DNA of 64,000 nt from Collinsella sp. TF08-11AT (GTDB lineage: Bacteria; Actinomycetota; Coriobacteriia; Coriobacteriales; Coriobacteriaceae): NCBI RefSeq assembly GCF_003437035.1, contig NZ_QSRL01000005.1:81140-145139 (forward strand), in the 5' to 3' direction. A model generated the notes under the pieces. The model ran no database searches, was not told the origin of the DNA, and was given only the letters and a program-made list of their open reading frames with translations. The translations under genes and the position numbers were made by a program. The number at the start of each line of letters is the position of its first letter. Position 1 is the stretch's first letter. Shown piece by piece: positions 33,951 through 42,473 of the stretch.

Positions 33951-36311
33951 CTAAGCCAGCCCCAGCAATATGCCCGCCGAATGCACGACAAACGCCACGA
34001 TCCAGGCGACCGTCACCTGAAACGCGAATACGGCCACGGCATAGCGCGCGCCCAACTCGCTCTTGACGGCGCCGATGGACGCCACGCAAGGCGGGTACAG
34101 CAGCGTAAAGACCAAGAACACGTAGGCGGTAAACGGCGAAAACATGGCTGACAGTGCCGCGGGAGAGGTTGCGCCCAAAAGCACCGTGAGCGTCGAGATG
34201 ACGCTCTCCTTGGCAATAAGTCCCGTGACGAGTGCCGTCGAGGCGCGCCAGTCGCCAAAACCGAGCGGGGCCAACACCGGCGCGATGATGCTACCCAGAC
34301 CGGCAAGCAGGCTTTGCGACTGGTCGGCGACCACGTTAAAGCGGATATCGAACGTCTGCAGGAACCAGATGACCACCGTAGCGGCAAAGATAATGGTAAA
34401 GGCCTTGGTAATAAAGTCCTTGGCCTTATCCCATGCCAGCATCACCGTCGTCTTGACGCTCGGCAGGCGGTAATTGGGGAGCTCCATGATAAACGGCACC
34501 GGGTCGCCCTTAAATGCCGTACGGTTGAGCACCAAAGCCGCAATGCAACCAACCGCAATACCAATCAGATAGAGCGAGACCATGGCGGGAACCGTCGCCT
34601 GTGGGAAAAACGCCCCGCACAGCAAGCCGTAAACCGACAGCTTGGCCGAGCAGCTCATGAACGGTGTGAGCATGACCGTCATCTTGCGGTCGTGCTCGGA
34701 TGGGAGCGTACGGGTCGACATGATAGCCGGCACGGTACAGCCAAAACCGACGAGCATGGGCACAAAGCTGCGGCCCGACAGGCCAAAGCGACGCAGCACC
34801 TTATCCATGACAAAGGCCACGCGTGCCATGTATCCGGAGTCTTCCAGAATGGAGAGGAACAAGAAGAGCACGACGATAATCGGCAGGAAGGTCAGCACGC
34901 TACCCACGCCCGTAAGCACGCCGTCGACAGCCAGCGAGCGCACCACGTCGTTGGTTCCGAACGCCTTGAGGCCCGCATCGGCCGAGGCGATGATGGCAGC
35001 GATACCGTCCTCCATGAGTCCCTGCAACGCCGCGCCGATCACGCCAAACGTCAGCCAAAAGACGAGGCCCATGATCACCAGAAACGCCGGAATGGCTGTG
35101 TAACGACCTGTCAGGATGCGGTCAATCTTGACGGAGCGCACGTGCTCGCGGCTTTCGTGCGGCTTGACGACGCAACGCCCGCACACGTCGCCGATAAAGC
35201 TAAAACGCATATCGGCCAACGCAGATAGGCGGTCGGTGCCGGCCTCGCCCTCCATCTGGGTAATGATGTGCTCGATAGCGTCGAGCTCATTGCGATCCAG
35301 GTGAAGCGCCTCGGTTACCAGCTCATCGCCCTCGACCAGCTTAGTCGCCGCGAAGCGCACCGGGATGTGCGCCGTCACGGCATGGTCCTCGATCAGGTTA
35401 GCAATACCGTGGATGCAGCGATGCAGCGCACCGCCGTCCGGACCGTCGGGCGCGCAAAAGTCCAGGCGACCAGGACGCTCGCGGAACCGTGCCACGTGCA
35501 GGGCGTGGTCCACCAGCTCGCCGATGCCCTCGTTGCGGGCAGCGCTAATGGGGACAACAGGCACGCCCATCAGGCTCTCGAGCAAGTTGACGTCTACGGC
35601 GCCGCCGTTGGCGGTCACCTCGTCCATCATGTTGAGCGCGATGACCATAGGACGGTCAAGCTCCATGAGCTGCAGTGTCAGGTACAGGTTACGCTCAATG
35701 TTGGTGGCGTCAATGATGTCGATGATGGCGTCCGGGCGCTCGTCGAGGATGAACTGACGGCTCACGACCTCTTCGCCTGTGTACGGCGACAGGGAGTAAA
35801 TGCCAGGCAGGTCGGTAACGCTCGCCTCGGGATGGTTACGGATGGTGCCATCTTTGCGGTCGACAGTCACGCCGGGAAAGTTACCGACGTGCTGGTTGGA
35901 GCCCGTCAGCTGGTTGAATAATGTGGTCTTGCCGCAGTTTTGGTTGCCAGCGAGGGCAAAGTGCAGCGGCGCGCCCTCGGGCACGGCCGTCTTTGCCGCA
36001 CGGGGCGAATACGTCCCCTCGCCCAGGGCCGGATGCTCCGTCGCGCCGATTGCGGCGTTAGCGCGCGGACCCGTATCGGTGTCGTGAATACCCACGAGCT
36101 CGATGCGAGCGGCATCGTCCTTGCGCAGCGTCAACTCGTAGCCACGCAGGCGAATCTCGAGCGGGTCGCCCATGGGGGCGTACTTCATCATGGTGACTTC
36201 GGTGCCCGGCGTCAGGCCCATGTCCAAAATATGCTGACGGAGCGCCTGGTCGTCGGATGTCACCGATGCGACAACGGCGTCCTTTCCAATCTCGAGTGTA
36301 TCGAGCTTCAC
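33951..36311 (-). CDS. feoB: Ferrous iron transport protein, FeoA-FeoB fusion
   Basis: FeoB is the inner-membrane Fe(II) transporter with a cytoplasmic GTPase domain. Residues 1-75 form a FeoA SH3-like domain (usually a separate protein). A GTPase follows with G1 GNQNCGKTT (about 122-130), G3 DLPG and G4 NMMD, then the membrane part with Gate motifs and the conserved GFGCTVPAIMSTRTL, where the Cys is essential in FeoB proteins. Total length 786 is normal for a fusion. It has its own upstream region with two GGTTAACC palindromes, a possible metal-regulator site. Confidence 0.95.
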   Translation of the reverse strand: MKLDTLEIGKDAVVASVTSDDQALRQHILDMGLTPGTEVTMMKYAPMGDPLEIRLRGYELTLRKDDAARIELVGIHDTDTGPRANAAIGATEHPALGEGTYSPRAAKTAVPEGAPLHFALAGNQNCGKTTLFNQLTGSNQHVGNFPGVTVDRKDGTIRNHPEASVTDLPGIYSLSPYTGEEVVSRQFILDERPDAIIDIIDATNIERNLYLTLQLMELDRPMVIALNMMDEVTANGGAVDVNLLESLMGVPVVPISAARNEGIGELVDHALHVARFRERPGRLDFCAPDGPDGGALHRCIHGIANLIEDHAVTAHIPVRFAATKLVEGDELVTEALHLDRNELDAIEHIITQMEGEAGTDRLSALADMRFSFIGDVCGRCVVKPHESREHVRSVKIDRILTGRYTAIPAFLVIMGLVFWLTFGVIGAALQGLMEDGIAAIIASADAGLKAFGTNDVVRSLAVDGVLTGVGSVLTFLPIIVVLFLFLSILEDSGYMARVAFVMDKVLRRFGLSGRSFVPMLVGFGCTVPAIMSTRTLPSEHDRKMTVMLTPFMSCSAKLSVYGLLCGAFFPQATVPAMVSLYLIGIAVGCIAALVLNRTAFKGDPVPFIMELPNYRLPSVKTTVMLAWDKAKDFITKAFTIIFAATVVIWFLQTFDIRFNVVADQSQSLLAGLGSIIAPVLAPLGFGDWRASTALVTGLIAKESVISTLTVLLGATSPAALSAMFSPFTAYVFLVFTLLYPPCVASIGAVKSELGARYAVAVFAFQVTVAWIVAFVVHSAGILLGLA

Positions 36312-36334
36312 GCGCTCATCCTTTCGTTAGACGC

Positions 36335-36359
36335 GGTTAACCGTTTACCGGGGTTAACC
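36335..36359. promoter_or_regulatory. Paired GGTTAACC palindromes before feoAB
   Basis: GGTTAACC occurs at 36335-36342 and 36352-36359, 17 bases apart, 25-50 bases before the feoAB start. The placement suits a repressor that responds to iron or manganese, for example of the DtxR family, although the full DtxR consensus is not met. Confidence 0.4.
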
Positions 36360-36432
36360 AACTCGTAACGACAAATGATAGCGCTCTGAACTATTTTATA
36401 AAGTCAAATACCGATGTTTACCTGCGCAAACT

Positions 36433-36753
36433 TTATGCGGTGCGCCCCGAAGGCTCTTTACGCATACCGCTCAGCGAGATCGAAACGGAACCCGACCGCG
36501 CGGTAGCAGTGAGTCGATCACCCTCGACCGACCCCGTGCATGTAAAGGGCGCCTTGCCCATCAAGACGTGGGAGATAGTACCCAAGAGCTCAAAGAAATC
36601 GCCCTCAGCACGGGCACTCGAGAGAGCGATATTGAGACCCCTGACGTTTAGTACTGCCCTGAGCGCGCCGTTCACCCCATGTGAAAACGTCACCTCGCCG
36701 CGCTTGCTCCCCACCGGCGTCTGGGCCAAAACCACATACGTACCCTCAAGCAT
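36433..36753 (-). CDS. Small protein of unknown function
   Basis: A 106-residue protein I do not recognise. It has coding character and an excellent GAGGAGG ribosome binding site. It consists mainly of alternating hydrophobic and polar residues, suggesting a beta-sandwich (for example TYVVLAQTPVG and VSISLSGMRKE). No signal peptide or membrane segment. It lies upstream of feoAB on the same strand, about 120 bases away, and could be linked to it. Confidence 0.6.
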   Translation of the reverse strand: MLEGTYVVLAQTPVGSKRGEVTFSHGVNGALRAVLNVRGLNIALSSARAEGDFFELLGTISHVLMGKAPFTCTGSVEGDRLTATARSGSVSISLSGMRKEPSGRTA

Positions 36754-37216
36754 GGCTCCTCCTCTAAGCAGACTTTTTGAAACGGCTATCTAGTCTACTT
36801 TGCTGCGAGACGGCTTGCCCAGAAACTGCGGGCACGCAACGACGTTCAATCAACAGATTGCTGCAAGGGGGGACAAGCGTGCAAGGGGGACAGATTACAT
36901 TTGGCACCACTTGCGCCAACGGACGGGATGCGGAGCGACGACCGTGCAGGTGGATTCCGGATCGTCGCTTCCTCCGTCCCCCAGCGAATCAAAACAAGTT
37001 GCGGTGGAATAGTTCCTGTTTGATGCTTTAACCAGCAAAAACAGGAACTATTTCACCGCAGCTGCAAAAGCCCGCGCTGGCAACATATGTCACCCGCGCG
37101 GACTTGGTGGGCACTCACAGAGGCACGTTTTAGAGACCCACACCAGTTATGGAATGCCAAACAGCACCGATACGCGATGTCCGCCGGCCTACCAAGCAAT
37201 AAAGCTCGCCATAGTC
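36754..37216. other. 460-base gene-free region with repeats
   Basis: No gene is supported here. It holds a fragment GGGGGACAGATTACATTTGG near 36890 that resembles the family E centre, an imperfect inverted repeat between about 36921 and 36980 (arms near GAGCGACGA and TCGTCGCTT), and the family B palindrome at 36996. A weak GC-rich hairpin after 37065 may end the antiporter transcript. Confidence 0.5.
36996..37064. repeat. Palindromic repeat, family B copy 2
   Basis: AGTTGCGGTGGAATAGTTCC and its inverted partner enclose a loop unrelated to that of copy 1 at 32550. Arms match between copies in 18-20 of 20 positions. Confidence 0.75.
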
Positions 37217-38680
37217 TTAGACAATCGGCGCAATGCCGGCAAAGTGCAGATACAGCGAGATGACCGCCACGACAATGACCACCGCTGCGATCAGCTTGTC
37301 GTGCAGGTGCGGAAGCACCTGCTTGCCGCGCCCGCGCTCGCCCGCAATGTAAACGGGAATGGCCGGAGCAAAAAGAATCGTCGTAATCATGACGCCCTGG
37401 AGGCCCGTCGACCACACAAGGAACAACGTGTAGATAAAGCCGAGCGTACCGAAGAAGCGCGCCTTGCCGACGCTTGGCGCATGCGGTCCGTCCAGATGCT
37501 CCCTCTTCCAGCCGATCACCATGTAATAGGCAGCCGAGCAGACATACGGAACCAGGATCGTGTTGACCGCGCAGCTATAGAAGAACTGGTAGGTGCTCGC
37601 CGCCACATACGACACAATCAAGAAGAGCTGTGTGATACCGGAGCTCACGAGAATCGTTACCACCGGGGCGTCGTGCTCATTCGTCTTGGCAAACGCCAGC
37701 GGGAAGGAACCCTGGCGCGCCGCCTCAAACGGCGTCTCGGATGCAATGATGACGTAACCCAGCATTGCGCCGACCAGCGAGAGGATAACGCCAAGGTTTA
37801 CGATGGCAGCACCAACCGGACCGATTGCGCGCTCCAGAATTCCCGCCATGGAGGGCGTTGCGAGCTGCGCCATCTCCGCGCGCGGCATAATACCGAGCGA
37901 CAGCAGTGAGATAATCAGATACAGCGTGAACACGGCCGCAAATCCAAGTGCCGTCGAGCGGCCGACGTCGCGCACATATTTTGCACGGCCCGAGATGACA
38001 ACAGCGCCCTCGATGCCCGTGAAGACCCAGACAAGCGCAATCATGGTCGAGACAACTTGCTCGCCAAAGCCAGGACCAGCCGGCTCGCCCCAGAAGTTGT
38101 CCATAAAGATATCGACGTTGAACTTACCCAGGAGCACGATGCTCAGCACAAAGAGTCCCAGCGGCACCAGCTTCGCCAAGGTGACGATCGTGTTAATGCC
38201 CGCGGCTTCCTTGACGCCGCGAAGCACGAGAGCGGTAAGGAACCACAAAAACACGCTGGCGCAGATGATGGAAAGCAGATTGTTGCCCGTGCCAAACGCA
38301 GGGAAGAAATAGCCCAGCGCGCTAAACAGCAAGAGCGCAAAGCTCACGTTGGAAAGGCACGCGCTGATCCAGTAGCCCCAAGCGGAGTTGAATCCAATGT
38401 AATCGCCAAAGCCAGCCGCAGCATATGCATAGATGCCGCCGGTCAGGTCGGGGCGAGCCTGAGACAGACCGTTGAACACCATCATCAGCGCAAAGACGCC
38501 GATAAAGCAAATTCCCCACGAGACAATAACCGCGCCGGTATTGGCTCCGCCTGCCGCCATATCACCGGCAAGCGAAAAGATACCGCCGCAAATGCTCGCG
38601 GTGATGACCATCATAGTCAGGCGGAAGAGATCCAGACCATTGGGGTCGATCATCTCGTCGTTACAAGTTTTAGAGGCCAT
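37217..38680 (-). CDS. APC-family amino acid antiporter, arginine/ornithine type
   Basis: A 487-residue membrane protein with about twelve hydrophobic segments. Near the N-terminus the motif TGGIYAYAAAGFGDYIGFNS is that of basic amino acid/polyamine antiporters such as arginine:ornithine exchangers. ATG 38680 was chosen behind GGAGGGGGTG. It is 107 bases downstream of a DDAH-like gene, which would turn an imported guanidino compound into citrulline, so the pair suggests import of arginine derivatives in exchange for a product. Confidence 0.85.
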   Translation of the reverse strand: MASKTCNDEMIDPNGLDLFRLTMMVITASICGGIFSLAGDMAAGGANTGAVIVSWGICFIGVFALMMVFNGLSQARPDLTGGIYAYAAAGFGDYIGFNSAWGYWISACLSNVSFALLLFSALGYFFPAFGTGNNLLSIICASVFLWFLTALVLRGVKEAAGINTIVTLAKLVPLGLFVLSIVLLGKFNVDIFMDNFWGEPAGPGFGEQVVSTMIALVWVFTGIEGAVVISGRAKYVRDVGRSTALGFAAVFTLYLIISLLSLGIMPRAEMAQLATPSMAGILERAIGPVGAAIVNLGVILSLVGAMLGYVIIASETPFEAARQGSFPLAFAKTNEHDAPVVTILVSSGITQLFLIVSYVAASTYQFFYSCAVNTILVPYVCSAAYYMVIGWKREHLDGPHAPSVGKARFFGTLGFIYTLFLVWSTGLQGVMITTILFAPAIPVYIAGERGRGKQVLPHLHDKLIAAVVIVVAVISLYLHFAGIAPIV

Positions 38681-38716
38681 TCTATGTGCACCCCCTCCAT
38701 CAAGCGACCGCACAGA

Positions 38717-38752
38717 GATGGCCCAGACGCCCGAATCGGGTGCCGGGCCATC
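38717..38752 (-). other. Intra-operon hairpin between the DDAH and antiporter genes
   Basis: GATGGCCC pairs with GGGCCATC, with an inner CCCGA/TCGGG stem. There is no T run, so this looks like a processing or stability element instead of a terminator. Confidence 0.45.
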
Positions 38753-38787
38753 GGTCAAGCGATCATTAAGCTAGTACAGCGACCGTA

Positions 38788-39564
38788 TTAGAAGCGCAGC
38801 GACAGGCAGGAGAGGCCGCCGTCGACCTTGCGGTACTCGGAGGTGTCGACAACAAGCGTCTTGTAGCCCAGATCCTGCACGGCCTTGAGCACGGTCGGAT
38901 AGCCCTCGGCAACGATGACCGTACCGTTGACCCAGATGCAATTGGCGCCGTAAGCCTCGTCCTCGGGCACGACGATCTTGTTGTACTGGGCAAAGTCGGG
39001 CTTATCGATGAACTCACCGGAGACGAGCATGTTGTTGTCCTCGATGTAGTTGACGCCCGTCTTGAGGTGCAGGACCTCCTCCAGCGGCACCTCGGAGCCC
39101 TCGAGGCCCCAGCCCTCGAGAATCTCGCAGAACTGGCGGATGCCCTCTTCGTTGGTGCGAGCGGAACGACCGACGTAGAAATGGTCACCGACCATCATGA
39201 CGTCGCCGCCGTCGAGCGTACCGGGGGAAACGATGTGCTTGACATGCTCGTCGTCAAAGAAGCGACGGACAACCGGCTCGATCTCGTCCTTCTCGCCGTT
39301 ACGGCTATCGGCACCGGGGTTGGTAATGATGGCGCCGCAGCGAGTGATAACAGCAGGATCCTCGACGAAGCAGCTGTCGGGATACTGCTCGAGAGCCGGC
39401 AGCACCGACACGTCAACGCCGCACTGCTCGAGCGCGTGCTCGTAATCGTAGTGCTCCTCGATAGCGCGCTCGTAGATGGGCTGGCCAAGCTCGGGGGCGC
39501 TCGTGATGCCATTGCTCAGGGACTTGCCGGGACGACGGATAATGACGTGGCTGAACTTGGTCAT
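38788..39564 (-). CDS. Dimethylarginine dimethylaminohydrolase-like enzyme (DDAH family)
   Basis: A 258-residue guanidino-group hydrolase of the amidinotransferase fold. The catalytic Cys is residue 253, in GGLSCLSLRF at the very C-terminus; the His lies in LHLKTGVNY and acidic residues in CFVEDPAV. The length fits DDAH, which cleaves methylated arginines to citrulline and a methylamine, and is far below the roughly 400 residues of arginine deiminase. AAGGAGGATC precedes the ATG. A FCD-type GntR regulator is divergent and an antiporter is downstream. True substrate could also be another arginine derivative. Confidence 0.82.
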   Translation of the reverse strand: MTKFSHVIIRRPGKSLSNGITSAPELGQPIYERAIEEHYDYEHALEQCGVDVSVLPALEQYPDSCFVEDPAVITRCGAIITNPGADSRNGEKDEIEPVVRRFFDDEHVKHIVSPGTLDGGDVMMVGDHFYVGRSARTNEEGIRQFCEILEGWGLEGSEVPLEEVLHLKTGVNYIEDNNMLVSGEFIDKPDFAQYNKIVVPEDEAYGANCIWVNGTVIVAEGYPTVLKAVQDLGYKTLVVDTSEYRKVDGGLSCLSLRF

Positions 39565-39660
39565 GATGATCCTCCTTGGATCTCTTAGTAGAGGGCGGAC
39601 TTCCTTGCGTCCGCCTTCCTTCCGATGGCTTTATCTTAGGGTGTCTTTGCTGTTTTGTAT

Positions 39661-39672
39661 ATTGTATACAAT
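39661..39672. promoter_or_regulatory. GntR operator candidate
   Basis: ATTGTATACAAT is a perfect 12-base palindrome between the DDAH gene and the divergent GntR gene. It closely matches the TTGTATACAA pattern bound by FCD-subfamily GntR regulators. Confidence 0.6.
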
Positions 39673-39818
39673 CCTGAGCGGTAGGTTTTTCTCGGCAAGC
39701 GTATTTTTGCTTCTTCTGATTAAGTAGCGCGATCTAGCTGGTCGTTCTATAATTCAATTAGCCTATTCAAGCGAAACGTATTTAATATTGAAAATATACA
39801 GTTAAGGGTTATAAGTTC

Positions 39819-40469
39819 ATGGAAACACTCAGAAGGCCCTTGAAGGACCATGTATACGACTACATTTCGAGTCGTATAGACGCCGGCGAGCTTTCGGCCG
39901 GCGACCGCGTGAGCGAGCAAGCGATCTGCGATGCCATGGGCGTTTCGCGCACGCCGGTTCGCGAGGCGCTCATCCAGCTGGCAAGCGATGGCTATCTGGA
40001 CAATCTCCCCCGCCGCGGATTCCGCGTCCGTGGATTCGATCAGCAAAATGCCGTTGAGGTCTTTGAGATTATGGGGCCGCTCGACGGGCAGGCGGCATAT
40101 CTCGCCTGCCCCCTCCTGACCGAAGAGGACATCATGCAGCTAAAGTTTTTGGTTGGGTCCATGGACCTTGCGATCCAGGGCGGTCTTATCCGAAAGTACG
40201 ACGACATTCAGCGAGACTTTCACCTGACGTACTTTAACCGCTGCGGCAACGACCGTCTGCGCGACATGATTTCGCAACTCGAGCGCTGCTTTATCAAGCG
40301 CGATTACGAGACCGTCGACCAGGAGACGGCGTGCAAACTGCTGGGTATAGCCAATGCCGAGCATGCTCATATTCTTGAGCTGTTCGAAGCGCGAGATGCA
40401 GTGGGCGTGCGAGACTACGTTCGCGATGTCCATTGGAACACGGACAACGCCCAGTTCACCGTTTGGTAG
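39819..40469 (+). CDS. GntR-family transcriptional regulator, FCD subfamily
   Basis: A 216-residue regulator with a winged helix-turn-helix (about 1-70; SEQAICDAMGVSRTPVREAL is the GntR signature) and an all-helical FCD ligand domain with metal-binding His residues such as those in RDFHLTYF and NAEHAHI. It lies divergently from the DDAH-antiporter operon, and the palindrome between them makes it the likely local regulator. The ribosome binding site is weak. Confidence 0.88.
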   Translation: METLRRPLKDHVYDYISSRIDAGELSAGDRVSEQAICDAMGVSRTPVREALIQLASDGYLDNLPRRGFRVRGFDQQNAVEVFEIMGPLDGQAAYLACPLLTEEDIMQLKFLVGSMDLAIQGGLIRKYDDIQRDFHLTYFNRCGNDRLRDMISQLERCFIKRDYETVDQETACKLLGIANAEHAHILELFEARDAVGVRDYVRDVHWNTDNAQFTVW

Positions 40470-40503
40470 AAAAGCAACAAAGGAAGCTTTCAAATGTCCA
40501 CCT

Positions 40504-40573
40504 CACGAGAGTGAATAATCTCCCATTTTTGTCGAAAAGCAGACCAAAAAATGGGAGATTATCCACTCTCGTG
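40504..40573. repeat. Palindromic repeat, family C copy 1
   Basis: Arms of 27 bases (around GAATAATCTCCCATTTTT and its partner) pair with one mismatch about a 15-base loop, between the convergent gntR and esterase genes. The same stem is found at 60370-60433. Confidence 0.75.
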
Positions 40574-40582
40574 CTGCGCGGT

Positions 40583-41485
40583 CTAGAAACCGTGGCGCTC
40601 GAGAAAGCGGAAGGCTAGGCGAATCCAAGGACGAACCGCCACCTGCTTGTCCTCGTTGTCGACCGCGGTGTTGGCGTTACCGAGCGAAAGGCCGTGGCCG
40701 CCCTGGTCAAAGACGTGCATCTCGCATGCGACGCCCTCCTCGGCCATGCGCTGCGCAAACGGGTAGACCTGCGCGATCGGCGCCGTCTTGTCGTCGGACA
40801 CGCCCCACACAAAGGTCGGCGGCATCTGACGCGAAACATGCGTGGTGGGGCAGATATCGGCCAGGTGCTCGTCGGTGGCCTCGCCGCCCGTCACCATCGA
40901 CAGATAGTCGTTGAGTAAATCGCGCCCCGTCTTGCCACCCGTCTTGGGCACGCGCAGGTCGATGCGCGGGTCGCGCGTCTGCATATCACGCACATAGGCA
41001 AAGTCGAGCAGCGGATAGCCCAGCACCACGGCATCGGGGCGAATGTCGTCCGGACGCGCCCCGGCAAGTGCCGCGAAGGGGCCGGTCTTCCACTGCGTTG
41101 CCAGCGAGGCACAGATCATGCCGCCCGCCGAGAATCCCACGACGCACACGCGCTTAGGATCGACATGCCACTCGTCGGCGTTGGCGCGCACCGTGGCGAC
41201 CATCTTGGCAAGATCTGCCTGGGGGCGCGGAAAGCTCACGTCACCCGTAGAACTCGTGACATAGTTGAGCACAAAGGCCTGGTAGCCGCGGTCCAAAAAT
41301 GCAAACGCCACCGGGTCCTGCTCGTGCGGAGCGATATGCGTAAACCCGCCTCCGCCGCAGATGATCACCGCGGGGCGGCGGCCATTGGGCTTGTCGGGCA
41401 GCGGCTCGGCACCCAGATACGTAAAGGTCGCCGGATAATCCTCGGTCGGCTCCTCGCCCCACAGCGCATAGTTCTCGACAATCAT
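40583..41485 (-). CDS. Alpha/beta-hydrolase, carboxylesterase type
   Basis: A 300-residue cytoplasmic esterase with the nucleophile Ser in GFSAGG, the acid in VSDDKTAP and the His in GGHGLSLG, in standard order. The oxyanion motif CGGGGFTH near residue 45 fits the group of sugar-ester deacetylases (BD-FAE or acetylxylan esterase-like). AAGGGAG stands before the ATG. Substrate is not evident; neighbouring carbohydrate genes make a sugar ester plausible. Confidence 0.8.
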   Translation of the reverse strand: MIVENYALWGEEPTEDYPATFTYLGAEPLPDKPNGRRPAVIICGGGGFTHIAPHEQDPVAFAFLDRGYQAFVLNYVTSSTGDVSFPRPQADLAKMVATVRANADEWHVDPKRVCVVGFSAGGMICASLATQWKTGPFAALAGARPDDIRPDAVVLGYPLLDFAYVRDMQTRDPRIDLRVPKTGGKTGRDLLNDYLSMVTGGEATDEHLADICPTTHVSRQMPPTFVWGVSDDKTAPIAQVYPFAQRMAEEGVACEMHVFDQGGHGLSLGNANTAVDNEDKQVAVRPWIRLAFRFLERHGF

Positions 41486-41728
41486 ATGTGCTCCCTTCGC
41501 GCAAATTATGCGCCCTTGTTTTTGCCTTCAAGCGTACCCCACTTGAACCCGTGGCGCAGAAACACACCAGCAATAAGTTTCCCTTCAACTGATATATCAC
41601 ATAATCCCAGCTCAGAGGTATCGCTGAGCAGCGTAAAATAGGGGGCGTTGACCAAGCCGCGAAACACATATGAAACGTTTCCGGCAAACCAAACGCGCGA
41701 TATGCGCCTATTTAAGTTGGAGGCAACT

Positions 41729-42292
41729 ATGGGTCTGCTCGATTCGCTTAAGTCCACCTTCACCTCGACCGGCGAGGCGTCCGTTCCGCCCGCAGCAAGC
41801 TTCGCCACCCGCGAAGGCGTCATCTATGCCCCCGTCAACGGCGTGCTCGTCAACCTGGACGAAGTTCCCGACGAGACGATCGCCTCGGGCATGCTTGGCC
41901 AGGGCTATGGCATCGAGCCCATTACCGGCACCATCTATGCGCCCGCCAACGGCCGCATCGGCGCCACCACTGTCACCAACCACTCCATTGGCATGATCAC
42001 CGAGGACGGTCTTCGCGTGTTCATCCATGTTGGCCTGGGCACCGTGGAAATGAACGGCAAGGGTTTTGCCCGCTTTGTCGAGATGGGCGATGTGGTCAAG
42101 GCAGGCCAGCCGCTCATCAGCTTCGACCGCGAGGCCATTAAGGCCGCTGGTCACGAGGACATCGTGACCGTCATCGTCTCCGAGCTCGATCGTCTTAAGA
42201 GCATCGACCATGTCGGCGAGTCTGGAACGCTTATCGGCGGCAACCCGCTCGTCAAGCTTGGCGACCCGCTGCTGGTAGCCAAGACCAAGTAG
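41729..42292 (+). CDS. crr: Free-standing PTS EIIA component, glucose family
   Basis: A 187-residue soluble protein of the EIIA-Glc family, which receives phosphate from HPr and passes it to EIIB. His100 in [10 protein letters not shown] is the phosphorylation site, with His85 in NHSIGM as its partner. TTGGAGG precedes ATG 41729; the longer frame upstream has no binding site. It is encoded alone, so it probably serves several permeases that lack EIIA, such as those at 204 and 62879. The symbol crr is by analogy only. Confidence 0.88.
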   Translation: MGLLDSLKSTFTSTGEASVPPAASFATREGVIYAPVNGVLVNLDEVPDETIASGMLGQGYGIEPITGTIYAPANGRIGATTVTNHSIGMITEDGLRVFIHVGLGTVEMNGKGFARFVEMGDVVKAGQPLISFDREAIKAAGHEDIVTVIVSELDRLKSIDHVGESGTLIGGNPLVKLGDPLLVAKTK

Positions 42293-42329
42293 CCAGGCCC
42301 CGCGCCACACAGCCAAAAGGCACCTCGTC

Positions 42330-42364
42330 AAGCGCCCGCGACCATCTGGCCGCGGGCGCTTTTC
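42330..42364 (+). terminator. Terminator after the EIIA gene
   Basis: AAGCGCCCGCG pairs with CGCGGGCGCTT and is followed by TTTCG, 38 bases after the stop. Confidence 0.75.
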
Positions 42365-42473
42365 GTTTGAAAAACCATCCCGCCAATGCCTTATCTGTAT
42401 AGCCCAAATGAGCCGAGCTGCTAGAATATCGAACTGTATGGATAGCTATCATTCAACCGTTATGGGAGGATAC

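Noticed and set aside
38788..39564. Arginine deiminase
   Set aside because: The protein is 258 residues; arginine deiminases are about 400 and carry an extra helical domain. The arc operon partners are absent.
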